The position numbers and the translations under genes are program-made. A stretch of 37,165 nt of DNA from a virus, in IMG/VR virus record IMGVR_UViG_3300035698_012912, positions 1 to 37,165 of that record; one strand, given 5' to 3'. Of this stretch, positions 23,103-29,998 are shown in pieces (the first letter of the stretch is position 1; each line of letters opens with the position of its first letter). A model generated the notes under the pieces. That model worked only from the letters and a program-made list of their open reading frames with translations. It was not told the DNA's origin and ran no database searches.

Positions 23103-24758
23103 ATGCGATTTGGACTAATTGATGGATGCCCCGCTGACATTCGACTGATCAGAATTTTAGAAGAGATCAGGGCCATGGGCTGCCCGGTCACATATCAGTC
23201 ATTGGATCGTTCACAGAATGCGATTGATTATGCCCGCTCACAGGGATCAAGCAAGTCAAGTCAGGCTGAACTCTATTACGGATTTACGCATGGATTACCT
23301 GGGTATAACCCGGCCAACCCTCCAGGGCAGAGCACACATGAGCGCGCATCTGATGGCGTCGCATATCCTGGACCCATTGGCCGGCGCCTTGCTTGGTGGC
23401 AGACCGGCATTGATTGTTCAGATGCAGCGACATTAATTGTTTGGCTGCGCAAGTTGGACATCGTCGCGACCATTACCTATCCCGGGAACCCGGCCGAGGG
23501 CCATCACATCAACATCCGAAAGGCGCCTATTGCCGGCCTTACCGATCGCGTTCTGAAGCGCGGCAATACTGGAAATGATATCAAGAAGCTGAATGGATCC
23601 TTGAATTGGTTGATTTCCCCGAATACCGACACCAGGTATTTGAAGGGCAGCGATAAGGGAGCGGCTGGAAACAAGTTCACCAAGGACACCGAGCATGCCT
23701 TAAAAAGATTTCAAAAAGAACATAAGCAGGTTGGCGACGGTGTCTATGGGCCGAACACTGAGAAGCAGCTTGAGGTTGCCATCCGGCGGCAGAAGAAGAT
23801 CATCGAACGGCTAAAAGATCAGCGCGATCATTTGCTAAATGTCGGATCGAAAAATTCCAAGACTTGGACACAGGCTCAATGGCGCCAGATGGTTAACAAG
23901 CTGCGCCGGCTCAAGACATACGGAGTTCGAAATAAGCCAGTCAATTTGCCAAACAGAGTGCCGGCCAAATATGACCGTCAGATTTATGAAAAGCGGATCA
24001 AGGTTCATGGACTAATCAACAAGGCCAAGCGCAATAAGCGCTGGACTGAGAAGGATTGGGCCACCGCTGTTCGCCTGCTTCGTAAGCTCGAGGAGTTGGG
24101 CATGCGCAACTCATCTCCGTCCATTGAACAGCCACCGCCACCGCCAAAGTTCAAAGATCCGAAGCCTAAGCCGAAGCCCAAGCCGAAGCAAAAAACACCA
24201 AAACCAAAAGATGACACGCCGCAAGTTATGCGAATCAGCATGCGCGGAATTGATTTCATCGAGGAATTCGAAGGATTGCCAAACGGCGGCAAGGTTTACA
24301 ACGACCCGCTCGGCCATGCGACAGTGGGATATGGTCATCTGCTTCACCTTGGACCAGCTACTGATGCTGACCGCAAGGGCATCTGGATAGACGACCAACA
24401 GAAGCCGGGTCAGTTGCTTAGAATTGAAGCTAGAATTCTTCTGCGCCAAGATCTAAATAATAGGTATGAGCCAGCAGTTCGCAAGCTATTTAGAAAGGGG
24501 GGCATTCTCCATGGTCTATTTACTCAGGAGAGATATGACGCGTTGGTTTCATTCGCTTATAATATGGGCGTTGGATCAGTTACCGGAAAACCGGTCACAG
24601 GATTTGAGACAATCGGTCGAGCAATTGAGGCCCGTGATATTGAGAAAATAGCGGCGTCATTCATATTATATCGCAACCCGGGTACAGCAGCAGAACAAGG
24701 ATTACGGCGCCGCCGAGAGCGAGAAGCAAAACTATTTCTGAATGGCTTATACCTATAG
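23103..24758 (+). CDS. Multidomain endolysin: M15-like peptidase, PG-binding, repeats, GH24 lysozyme
   Basis: 551 residues. The N-terminal domain (1-150) has STHERASDG (about 77-85) and EGHHINIRK (about 131-139), the zinc-site pattern of M15-type D,D- or L-Ala-D-Glu peptidases. A peptidoglycan-binding domain spans about 155-230. Two similar 27-residue units (KTWTQAQWRQMVNKLRRL..., KRWTEKDWATAVRLLRKL...) sit near 252 and 310. After a Pro/Lys linker (about 342-370), a GH24 lysozyme (about 378-549) has EEFEGLPNGGKVYNDPLGHA and TVGYGH, i.e. the catalytic Glu/Asp/Thr. Cuts host peptidoglycan during lysis. The stop TAG supplies the first base of the tRNA-like element. Confidence 0.85.
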   Translation: MRFGLIDGCPADIRLIRILEEIRAMGCPVTYQSLDRSQNAIDYARSQGSSKSSQAELYYGFTHGLPGYNPANPPGQSTHERASDGVAYPGPIGRRLAWWQTGIDCSDAATLIVWLRKLDIVATITYPGNPAEGHHINIRKAPIAGLTDRVLKRGNTGNDIKKLNGSLNWLISPNTDTRYLKGSDKGAAGNKFTKDTEHALKRFQKEHKQVGDGVYGPNTEKQLEVAIRRQKKIIERLKDQRDHLLNVGSKNSKTWTQAQWRQMVNKLRRLKTYGVRNKPVNLPNRVPAKYDRQIYEKRIKVHGLINKAKRNKRWTEKDWATAVRLLRKLEELGMRNSSPSIEQPPPPPKFKDPKPKPKPKPKQKTPKPKDDTPQVMRISMRGIDFIEEFEGLPNGGKVYNDPLGHATVGYGHLLHLGPATDADRKGIWIDDQQKPGQLLRIEARILLRQDLNNRYEPAVRKLFRKGGILHGLFTQERYDALVSFAYNMGVGSVTGKPVTGFETIGRAIEARDIEKIAASFILYRNPGTAAEQGLRRRREREAKLFLNGLYL

Positions 24759-24833
24759 GGGCAGACATGGTGTCGATCATGGTGACTGCCAAAGCGCGAC
24801 CATGAGACCTCGGTTCGAATCCGAGCTGCTCCA
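24758..24833 (+). ncRNA. Aberrant tRNA-like element
   Basis: 76 bases with an intact acceptor stem (GGGGCAG with CTGCTCC, one G-U) and a perfect T arm (CTCGG-TTCGAAT-CCGAG), discriminator A and no CCA. No canonical D or anticodon arm can be drawn. Instead TCATGGT (24777-24783) pairs with ACCATGA (24799-24805) around a 15-base loop. It may be a decayed tRNA, a tRNA mimic, or a relic of an old attachment site. It lies just upstream of the excisionase and integrase. Confidence 0.55.
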
Positions 24834-24865
24834 TGCCTCAAATTGAAATCAATGCCGATATATGT

Positions 24866-24871
24866 TATTAT
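24866..24871 (+). promoter_or_regulatory. Leaderless -10 of the excisionase gene
   Basis: TATTAT ends seven bases before ATG 24878. Confidence 0.72.
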
Positions 24872-24877
24872 GCCCCT

Positions 24878-25219
24878 ATGGAAATCGGAGAGGCTGAAAA
24901 GGCAGAGAATGAATTGACCCATCGCAACGCCAAGGAATGGGCGCGCATCTCTGGCATCTCCTATCGAACCATACTTTCAGAAGTTCGCGCCGGGTCTCTC
25001 GAGGCCATTCAGCCAGGGGGTAGCACTGGAACCATCTACATTTCTTCAAAGGCCTTCGAAGATTGGCGCGACGGCTGCCGAGTAAAGGTCAAGCTTCCAG
25101 ACCGCTCCTCTACTGGTGGCGGTATCCGTCGCCCGAATAGGTCCATGGCAAAGAAGAACCGAACCAGCCTTGACGATTTCCGCCTGGAGTCGGTCAGTGC
25201 CAGCCCCTTCATTTACTAG
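24878..25219 (+). CDS. xis: Excisionase-like DNA-binding protein
   Basis: A 113-aa protein when started at ATG 24878 as the promoter dictates; the upstream in-frame ATG 24833 overlaps the tRNA-like element. Residues about 14-55 match the MerR/excisionase-type winged helix (AKEWARISGISYRTILSEVRAG...IYISSKAFEDW). The basic C-terminus (about 70-100) is Arg/Lys-rich. It lies 13 bases upstream of the integrase, hence the Xis assignment: it would bend attP/attL DNA to favour excision. Confidence 0.72.
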   Translation: MEIGEAEKAENELTHRNAKEWARISGISYRTILSEVRAGSLEAIQPGGSTGTIYISSKAFEDWRDGCRVKVKLPDRSSTGGGIRRPNRSMAKKNRTSLDDFRLESVSASPFIY

Positions 25220-25232
25220 GTTCTAAAACCTA
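25217..25232 (+). promoter_or_regulatory. Hairpin between xis stop and int start
   Basis: TAGGTT (25217-25222) pairs with AACCTA (25227-25232) around CTAA. The xis stop codon forms part of the stem and the int ATG follows directly. It probably modulates translation of int. Confidence 0.5.
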
Positions 25233-26588
25233 ATGATGGTCAAAAATACCGATTACGGAAAATTGGAAAGAGGGATTGAGCAATACAAGCTCAGCTCTGG
25301 ATCTCTGCGTTGGCGGGTAAGATTTAGCGATGAGAGCGGCAAGAATCGATCCAAGACATTTACCAATGTCAGCAAAGCACGATCATTCTATGCTGCTGTA
25401 CTTGTATCAGCGGAACGAGGCGAGCGCCCATCTGTATTCGCCGGCCAAGAGTCAATCACGCTGGCGGAATTTGCCGTAGATATATGGACACCAGAAGTCA
25501 AGAAGTACAAGGCTGCTGCGACCTGGGACCGCGACAAGCGGGTTTTCCACAATCACATTCTGTACAAGCTCGGCGACCGAGCTCTGTCGCAGATAGACAC
25601 CGAAGATATTCTTGACTGGAAGAAGGAGCGAGAGGATAAGGGCGTGGGAGCGGCGACAATTGCCAAGGCTCTTTCCCTACTGTCCTCAATATTTCAGGAA
25701 GCAATGATGCGCCAGCGCACAACCGGGGTTAAAGAGAACCCGACGATTGCGATCAAGAAGCCCAAGGTTTCGAACAATCGTGCCGTCAGGGTCTACCCGT
25801 TGGAAGCCGTGGAAATGATTTGCCAGCTGCTCCGGGCGCCACGGTTTAGTGATCGCATTGGAAAACGGCGCGAATTCTTGGCCTATCAGGACGCCGCATT
25901 TTTGGAGATCATGTTGCAGACTGGAATGAGGCCGGCAGAATTGATGGCGCTGAAGTGGGCTGACATTTCCGACGACCGTATTATTGTTGACAAGGCCTAT
26001 GGACTCGAGGGAATCAAGGAAACAAAGACCGGCAAGAGCCGTTCAATTCCGATTCTTGACACGCTGGAAAATGACTTGAAGATTCTGAGGCAGAAGCAGG
26101 ATAGGGATCAGGCGGCTCGGAAAAACCGGCCATCTGAATATGTGATCTGCTCGGCGACCGGAGACCATTGGCAGCAGCACGACAAGAACAATTGGCACAA
26201 GCGCCACTTCAAAAGCGCCGCTCGTAAGACTGTCAGCTGGTGGGCGGAGCTGAACAAGCGGGAAAAGTTGCCGGAAGATTTGCTGGATTCGATCAAGGGA
26301 TTACTGACAGCCAGGCCCTATGAACTCGGGCGCCATACCCATTCTGCCCTGCATCTGTCAACCGGTATTACGCTGATCGAGTTGAGTCAAATTCAGGGGC
26401 ACAGCGTCAGGACATTGTCAGAGGTATATGCCCACCAGTTGACCGTCAGGGCCGGCGCCACGGCCGCAGAAGAAATAACCGAAGCCCGGGATCGGGTTCA
26501 GAAATTGATGAAGACCGTTTATCAAGTGCAGTCAAGAAGCGAGCAAGAAGCGAGCAAACAAAACGAAAGAAGGATGCAGCCCGTATGA
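25233..26588 (+). CDS. int: Tyrosine integrase
   Basis: A 451-aa recombinase. The N-terminal arm-binding/SAM-like part (about 10-170) is followed by the catalytic domain. First Arg in QTGMRPAELMALKW (about 231), Lys near KTGKSRSIPI, the RHTHSALHL box (about 365-373), IQGHSVRTLSEVYAHQ with the His (about 390) and the catalytic Tyr (about 399). Completes phage integration at a tRNA-Thr gene using attP at 27716-27760. The stop overlaps the following gene (ATGA 26585-26588). Either ATG 25233 or 25236 can be used. Confidence 0.95.
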   Translation: MMVKNTDYGKLERGIEQYKLSSGSLRWRVRFSDESGKNRSKTFTNVSKARSFYAAVLVSAERGERPSVFAGQESITLAEFAVDIWTPEVKKYKAAATWDRDKRVFHNHILYKLGDRALSQIDTEDILDWKKEREDKGVGAATIAKALSLLSSIFQEAMMRQRTTGVKENPTIAIKKPKVSNNRAVRVYPLEAVEMICQLLRAPRFSDRIGKRREFLAYQDAAFLEIMLQTGMRPAELMALKWADISDDRIIVDKAYGLEGIKETKTGKSRSIPILDTLENDLKILRQKQDRDQAARKNRPSEYVICSATGDHWQQHDKNNWHKRHFKSAARKTVSWWAELNKREKLPEDLLDSIKGLLTARPYELGRHTHSALHLSTGITLIELSQIQGHSVRTLSEVYAHQLTVRAGATAAEEITEARDRVQKLMKTVYQVQSRSEQEASKQNERRMQPV

Positions 26589-27097
26589 GTAAAGAAATTG
26601 ATAGTGCTAAGAAGTCGATCAGCGCAGAGATCAATCACCACCAGGCCGAGATCTCCCGGCTCGAATCAGCGCTAAAGATTTTGGGCGGTGATGTCAAGGA
26701 CTCATCCACGGACAGCAAGCCCAAGGCCACCGGGAAAAAGCGTAGCAAGAGAGGCAAGCGCCCGGACGAGATCACAGAAATTATCAGTAATGATCCAGGA
26801 ATTAAGGCCAAGGCCATTGCTGATCAGCTTGGGGTCAAGCCACCTGGGATCTATGTGGTCACCAAGAAGCTGATCGCAGACGGCAGAATTGAGAAGGATG
26901 CCAACGGTGGTTTCAATCTGCCACAGGACAGACCCGAGCCTGAGGCAAGCGAGAGTGAGAAGAAGCAAGAAGAACCAACAGAAGAAGAGAGTATTGCTGA
27001 AATGGTTATTGGAGATAATCCAATTGAGACTGAGGCCATTGAGAAGAGCAGTTCAGCTTTTGGCAGCACCGGCAGTGATCGAGGATTTGGAAGCTGA
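26585..27097 (+). CDS. Winged-helix protein coupled to the integrase
   Basis: 170 aa. Residues 1-38 are a coiled coil, 45-62 a basic Lys/Arg stretch, and about 62-112 a winged HTH (EITEIISNDPGIKAKAIADQLGV...IYVVTKKLIADGRIEKDANGGFNL). The acidic C-terminal tail is Glu-rich. The ATG overlaps the int stop. Candidate regulator of the lysogeny module, perhaps acting at the palindromes at 27121-27231. No CI/Cro sequence similarity is seen. Confidence 0.7.
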   Translation: MSKEIDSAKKSISAEINHHQAEISRLESALKILGGDVKDSSTDSKPKATGKKRSKRGKRPDEITEIISNDPGIKAKAIADQLGVKPPGIYVVTKKLIADGRIEKDANGGFNLPQDRPEPEASESEKKQEEPTEEESIAEMVIGDNPIETEAIEKSSSAFGSTGSDRGFGS

Positions 27098-27120
27098 GGC
27101 CAGAGCCAGACATGGTAGCA

Positions 27121-27162
27121 ATCCTTTCCGTATGGTAAATTTTATTACCATACGGAAAGGAT
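27121..27162 (+). repeat. 18-bp perfect inverted repeat downstream of the int operon
   Basis: ATCCTTTCCGTATGGTAA and its exact complement, separated by six bases (ATTTTA). A 42-base hairpin with no T-run; it could end the int transcript or be an operator or recombinase site. Confidence 0.85.
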
Positions 27163-27207
27163 GGGCACGATCGCGCATGTTTCCGACATAACCCCAAAAA
27201 CTGACAC

Positions 27208-27231
27208 CCGTTTGCGCGATCGTGCAAACGG
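27208..27231 (+). promoter_or_regulatory. 24-bp near-palindromic operator candidate
   Basis: CCGTTTGC-GCGATCGT-GCAAACGG. The inner GCGCGATCGTGC (27214-27225) is also present in inverse at 27166-27177 (GCACGATCGCGC), giving two half-related sites within 66 bases. Confidence 0.65.
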
Positions 27232-27233
27232 TT

Positions 27234-27383
27234 ATGAGCAGAGAGCGTCAGAAAAATAGGATCCGCAGCGCGATGAGAGAAATGCCACAGATGAACATGC
27301 CGCCCCGATCATTGTGGGGTGAGCTTTATGCGTATTCAGTGCCACCGCTGTCAGCACCGCGACATCTGCACGACCGAAAATAG
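27234..27383 (+). CDS. Possible 49-aa ORF after the palindrome
   Basis: Begins MSRERQKNRIRSAMREM, three bases after the 24-bp palindrome, and overlaps the better-supported zinc-finger ORF from 27319 in another frame. No leaderless hexamer or Shine-Dalgarno. It may be spurious; its first 27 codons do not overlap anything. Confidence 0.2.
   Translation: MSRERQKNRIRSAMREMPQMNMPPRSLWGELYAYSVPPLSAPRHLHDRK
27307..27312 (+). promoter_or_regulatory. Leaderless -10 for the zinc-finger ORF
   Basis: GATCAT ends seven bases before GTG 27319. Confidence 0.55.
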
Positions 27384-27525
27384 CTTGAGGGGTTGGCCGC
27401 AATGCTGCCACCGGTCAATGACCCTGGTCGGCCGGCCATACTTGACCCTCCAGGATGCTAGAAACGGATCACGCAAAAGGTTCGATGAAAGTTACGCAAA
27501 AGGTTCTTCCGTAAAAAGCGGATAG
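27319..27525 (+). CDS. Small zinc-finger-like protein
   Basis: A 68-aa product with MRIQCHRCQHRDIC and WPQCCHR, i.e. Cys8, Cys11, Cys17 and the Cys29-Cys30-His31 cluster, consistent with a compact zinc ribbon. GTG 27319 is positioned by GATCAT. The C-terminal third is encoded by repetitive DNA (a 23-bp-period repeat) and may be unstructured. It sits immediately left of attP. Function unknown; regulatory or recombination-related use is possible. Confidence 0.55.
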   Translation: MSFMRIQCHRCQHRDICTTENSLRGWPQCCHRSMTLVGRPYLTLQDARNGSRKRFDESYAKGSSVKSG

Positions 27526-27548
27526 TTTCTTCCGTAAAAAGCGGATAG
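27471..27548 (+). repeat. 23-bp-period direct repeats left of attP
   Basis: ACGCAAAAGGTTC occurs at 27471 and 27494; a 22-bp unit (core CCGTAAAAAGCGGATAG) occurs at 27504-27525 and 27527-27548. All have a 23-bp period. The first 22-bp copy contains the stop of the zinc-finger ORF. Confidence 0.85.
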
Positions 27549-27595
27549 ACCCCCTTTCAATATCAGCAAGTTACCTGCCCAAACCCCCACCGCCT

Positions 27596-27626
27596 CCCCC
27601 ATATCACCCCCATATCACCCCCATTT
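27596..27626 (+). repeat. attP left arm: three 11-bp repeats
   Basis: CCCCCATATCA at 27596-27606 and 27607-27617, and CCCCCATTT at 27618-27626. Period is 11 bp (about one helical turn). Mirrored by the right-arm repeats at the same distance from the tRNA-Thr core. Confidence 0.75.
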
Positions 27627-27715
27627 AGATCACAGTCTGCGAGCTGCTGATATCAATAACGGCATAAACCTATTGGCAGAGCCAAGATATTTTGCCCCTA
27701 AGATTGCTGACCTAA

Positions 27716-27760
27716 TCCATGGTAAGGAAGGGGTCTCCGGTTCGAATCCGGATCCGGGCT
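27716..27760 (+). other. attP: attP core: 3' half of a tRNA-Thr gene (GGT anticodon)
   Basis: Contains the anticodon loop ATGGTAA (GGT), the 3' anticodon-stem strand GGAAG, T arm TCCGG-TTCGAAT-CCGGA, acceptor strand TCCGGGC and discriminator T. The 5' half of a tRNA is absent; identity to a tRNA breaks at the 5' side of the anticodon stem (AATCC instead of CTTCC). Integration here would restore the host tRNA-Thr. Flanked symmetrically by arm repeats. Confidence 0.82.
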
Positions 27761-27856
27761 TGTAGCAAACGCAGACAGAGAGCCACAAACAAGCACTATC
27801 GGCACAGAGTAATAACGGTCAGAATGTCGGTCTGTGACCCCATATACAACCAGTGT

Positions 27857-27889
27857 CCCCCATATGGCCCCCATATGGCCCCCATATGG
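27857..27889 (+). repeat. attP right arm: three 11-bp repeats
   Basis: CCCCCATATGG at 27857, 27868 and 27879. Same unit as the left arm in its first nine bases. Distance from the core end is about 96 bases, versus about 89 on the left. Confidence 0.78.
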
Positions 27890-27938
27890 GAGCGTCAATT
27901 GTGCAGCCGGTGGTTGCACAGATGCCAGGGCTGCCGTC

Positions 27939-28307
27939 CTAGGAGAAATCAGGGCCGAGAAAATCCTTCAATTCTTCAGGATGCGCGGCAATTTCCTCAT
28001 CAGTTGGGTCAAGATTTTCCTCTTTTTTTATGCGCTCCATATCCATATACGCAGCAATTATGATGTCGCCAGCAATCTCGCCCTGGAGCACGGCCTCAAA
28101 ATTGTCAGGCATTTTTTTGGCCTGATCCATGGCCGCCGAGCATTGATCCAGACAGTCAGTGGTCATCAGCGCCGGCCGCGACTGGAAAAAATCTGTGACC
28201 CAATCGCTGTATCCGGAAATCATTCGCTCCTCCCAGGTGCCCTCTATTGGCTCAGCCCTAGTCTCAATTCGAAATACCTTGCATGCTGCTTTCTGGATCC
28301 GGTTCAT
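27939..28307 (-). CDS. Unknown protein, paralogue of the next gene
   Basis: 122 aa from ATG 28307, placed after AGGAG (28316-28312) and overlapping the stop of the leader ORF. Contains SDWVTDFFQSRPALMTTDCLDQCSAAMDQAKKMP (cited as the region around residues 34-67), a W-V-x2-FF-x2-P ... C-L-DQC pattern repeated in the next gene. The C-terminal half is Glu/Asp-rich. No known family. A TTG at 28343 is in frame but its promoter spacing is wrong. Confidence 0.65.
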   Translation of the reverse strand: MNRIQKAACKVFRIETRAEPIEGTWEERMISGYSDWVTDFFQSRPALMTTDCLDQCSAAMDQAKKMPDNFEAVLQGEIAGDIIIAAYMDMERIKKEENLDPTDEEIAAHPEELKDFLGPDFS

Positions 28308-28336
28308 GATGCTCCTGAAATCTCGTAGTTTGTCAT
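28304..28336 (-). CDS. Leaderless 10-aa leader ORF
   Basis: ATG at 28336 follows the -10 TATCAT (28348-28343) with the standard seven-base spacing. The product MTNYEISGAS ends in TGA overlapping the ATG of the 122-aa gene (ATGA, 28307-28304). It would allow leaderless initiation to feed a Shine-Dalgarno gene by coupling or act as a regulatory leader peptide. Confidence 0.5.
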   Translation of the reverse strand: MTNYEISGAS

Positions 28337-28342
28337 GGGTCA

Positions 28343-28348
28343 ATGATA
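28343..28348 (-). promoter_or_regulatory. Leaderless -10 for leader ORF and 122-aa gene
   Basis: TATCAT on the minus strand, seven bases before ATG 28336. Confidence 0.65.
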
Positions 28349-28394
28349 GGTGTAGAAATCCTGAAGTGTGGGATATATCAAAGACCCCTGTGAA

Positions 28395-28673
28395 TCAGTG
28401 AAATCCTTTCCGGCATGATATGCCCCTTGACAACATGAGCACTTCTGAGATCGCGCCGTACGCCTGCTTTCGGGCATCGTATGGTTCCTTCTCTGCTGCT
28501 CGGATCGAAGCCATGCACTGGTCTTGGCAACTCGGATCAATCAAGCGCGGCTGAGCATCGAAGAATGAATGGATCCAATTGATCGTCCAATATTGGATCT
28601 GCTCCATTTCATAAATCTGATCCTGAAGATATTCAATCTGAACTTCAAGATCAGATTTTGTCTTGGCAGCCAT
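28395..28673 (-). CDS. Unknown protein, paralogue of the 27939-28307 gene
   Basis: 92 aa. Shares W-x2-NWIHSFFDAQPRLIDPSCQDQCMAS (residues about 29-55, region) with SDWVTDFFQSRPALMTTDCLDQCSAA of its neighbour, then AEKEP versus AKKMP. The N-terminus is a coiled coil. Two adjacent diverged copies point to duplication. ATG 28673 follows CACAAT on the minus strand. The Cys-x3-Cys-type pair (C..DQC) might bind a metal or form a disulfide. Function unknown. Confidence 0.65.
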   Translation of the reverse strand: MAAKTKSDLEVQIEYLQDQIYEMEQIQYWTINWIHSFFDAQPRLIDPSCQDQCMASIRAAEKEPYDARKQAYGAISEVLMLSRGISCRKGFH

Positions 28674-28679
28674 AAATCA

Positions 28680-28685
28680 ATTGTG
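28680..28685 (-). promoter_or_regulatory. Leaderless -10 for the 92-aa gene
   Basis: CACAAT on the minus strand, seven bases before ATG 28673, after a GCCCGCGCGCGGG block. Confidence 0.72.
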
Positions 28686-28751
28686 CCCGCGCGCGGGCTT
28701 AAAGCCTGCAATCTGGCAAAGCAATTTCCCCAGCTGCGCCGGTCATATTCC

Positions 28752-29954
28752 TCAGCTGCGCATCTGCACTGATCCGGCAAGATACTTCCCCCCACCGCCA
28801 ATCTCCAGCGGCTTCCCGGCGCCATCAACAAAGACCGGATCAACCCGTTTGGTTTCAATTGTCCAATCTTCATGACCGGCATCGCGAGAATGAAGCCCGG
28901 GAATATCTGGCAGGGAATAGGAATGCAACGCGATTAGGTTCCGGTGTCCGGTTCTGGCCACTACCTCTATATCAATTCCCCTAGCCTTTATTGTTTTCTT
29001 GAACCCGTTCCTCGAGGCTGAGCAGATAGAAGTAAGATCCCCGATAGTCCAAGATGTATCAGCGCCGAACCCGTCCTGAAAATCCCTGAGCGTTGCCAGC
29101 GCTGCTATGGTCACCAACTCTTTTGCGCTCCATGGGTTCTCCAGATCGCCCATGATCGCCATAACAAGATCAAGGGAACCAAAGAAGGATCCGGCGAAAG
29201 ACTTTCCCGTTTGGTCTTTCCAGATCTCAGCCATATCATCGGCCGCTGCATCGAGCTGATCAACATCAAACTCAACTCTCTGATCCTTGGATCCCGGTGA
29301 ACTAGACATACCGATCACGCCCTTGCTCTGTGCCCCGTGGAGCGCGCCTGATAGTGATTGGACGGAATAATGACCAGACATGCATGAAGACGACCCGGGA
29401 GCTAGAGGAGCGACGAGAGCAGAAAAGGAGACTCGCCACGAAAACATTTCCCAATTCTCCACATAAGGATCTTGGCTAGCGGTTGGGAGCTGGGAGCTAG
29501 GAGATTCTTGGGAGCTAGAAAAAGGCCCTGTCCCTAGTTGTTGATCTTGATGCATACGAATAAGGAATTGCCAGCGATTGACAATTAGATGAAGGACAGC
29601 ACGGAGCTCGGGCGCTGTGAGATTGTCTGATCCTTGATTGATAAGATGGGAGCTAGGAGCTGAAGCTTTTAAGGCCTCGGTGAGATTATAAATCTGTGCG
29701 AAAAATTCGCGATCGACTCCGCGTGGCGCTTGGTCTTCGCCGCCGGCAATCAGATCAGCCATATTGGAAATGACAAATGACATGACCACGGCGCTGATCA
29801 TCGCCCCGAACTTTGATGAAATCCAATTGCGAAACTCTTGGGGATTAGCCGGAGGAGTCTGAGGCAAAGTCATTCGCCGTTCTATTTCATCGGTTGTTTC
29901 TTTCTCGAGCTGGTCAGATACATCTCCCAGACCCTGGACTGTGGTGTTGAACAT
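28752..29954 (-). CDS. 400-aa protein, candidate replication initiator
   Basis: Starts at ATG 29954, fixed by CATATT (29966-29961). N-terminal Glu-rich part, then a hydrophobic stretch (about 48-70, FGAMISAVVMSFVISNMADLI). A Ser/Pro-rich low-complexity middle (about 140-215) is followed by an HTH-like segment in TSWTIGDLTSICSASRNGFKKTIKARGIDIEV (about 295-325, region). Divergently faces an iteron array with flanking inverted repeats, and carries four GGGAGCTAG motifs in its own sequence. Replication role is inferred from context only; a repressor or partition protein is an alternative. Marked composition difference from the virion genes. Confidence 0.5.
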   Translation of the reverse strand: MFNTTVQGLGDVSDQLEKETTDEIERRMTLPQTPPANPQEFRNWISSKFGAMISAVVMSFVISNMADLIAGGEDQAPRGVDREFFAQIYNLTEALKASAPSSHLINQGSDNLTAPELRAVLHLIVNRWQFLIRMHQDQQLGTGPFSSSQESPSSQLPTASQDPYVENWEMFSWRVSFSALVAPLAPGSSSCMSGHYSVQSLSGALHGAQSKGVIGMSSSPGSKDQRVEFDVDQLDAAADDMAEIWKDQTGKSFAGSFFGSLDLVMAIMGDLENPWSAKELVTIAALATLRDFQDGFGADTSWTIGDLTSICSASRNGFKKTIKARGIDIEVVARTGHRNLIALHSYSLPDIPGLHSRDAGHEDWTIETKRVDPVFVDGAGKPLEIGGGGKYLAGSVQMRS

Positions 29955-29960
29955 ATTGCG

Positions 29961-29966
29961 AATATG
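29961..29966 (-). promoter_or_regulatory. Leaderless -10 for the 400-aa gene
   Basis: CATATT on the minus strand, seven bases before ATG 29954. Confidence 0.68.
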
Positions 29967-29998
29967 CCACACATTTTGAAGAGCACGGCAATTCTCTC

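Noticed and set aside
24833-24877. Earlier start for the excisionase at ATG 24833
   Set aside because: It would begin in the last base of the tRNA-like element; TATTAT fixes ATG 24878.
26585-27097. Classical CI-type repressor
   Set aside because: Winged-helix with coiled coil and acidic tail, but no CI-like HTH-plus-peptidase layout; kept only as a candidate regulator.
27698-27919. Minus-strand 73-aa ORF
   Set aside because: Its C-terminal half (DSNRRPLPYHG) is the well-known false translation antisense to a tRNA-Thr gene; the DNA is the attP core and arms.
27834-28328. Plus-strand 164-aa ORF
   Set aside because: Lies antisense to the 122-aa minus gene, which has a promoter, a Shine-Dalgarno, normal protein composition and a paralogue next to it.
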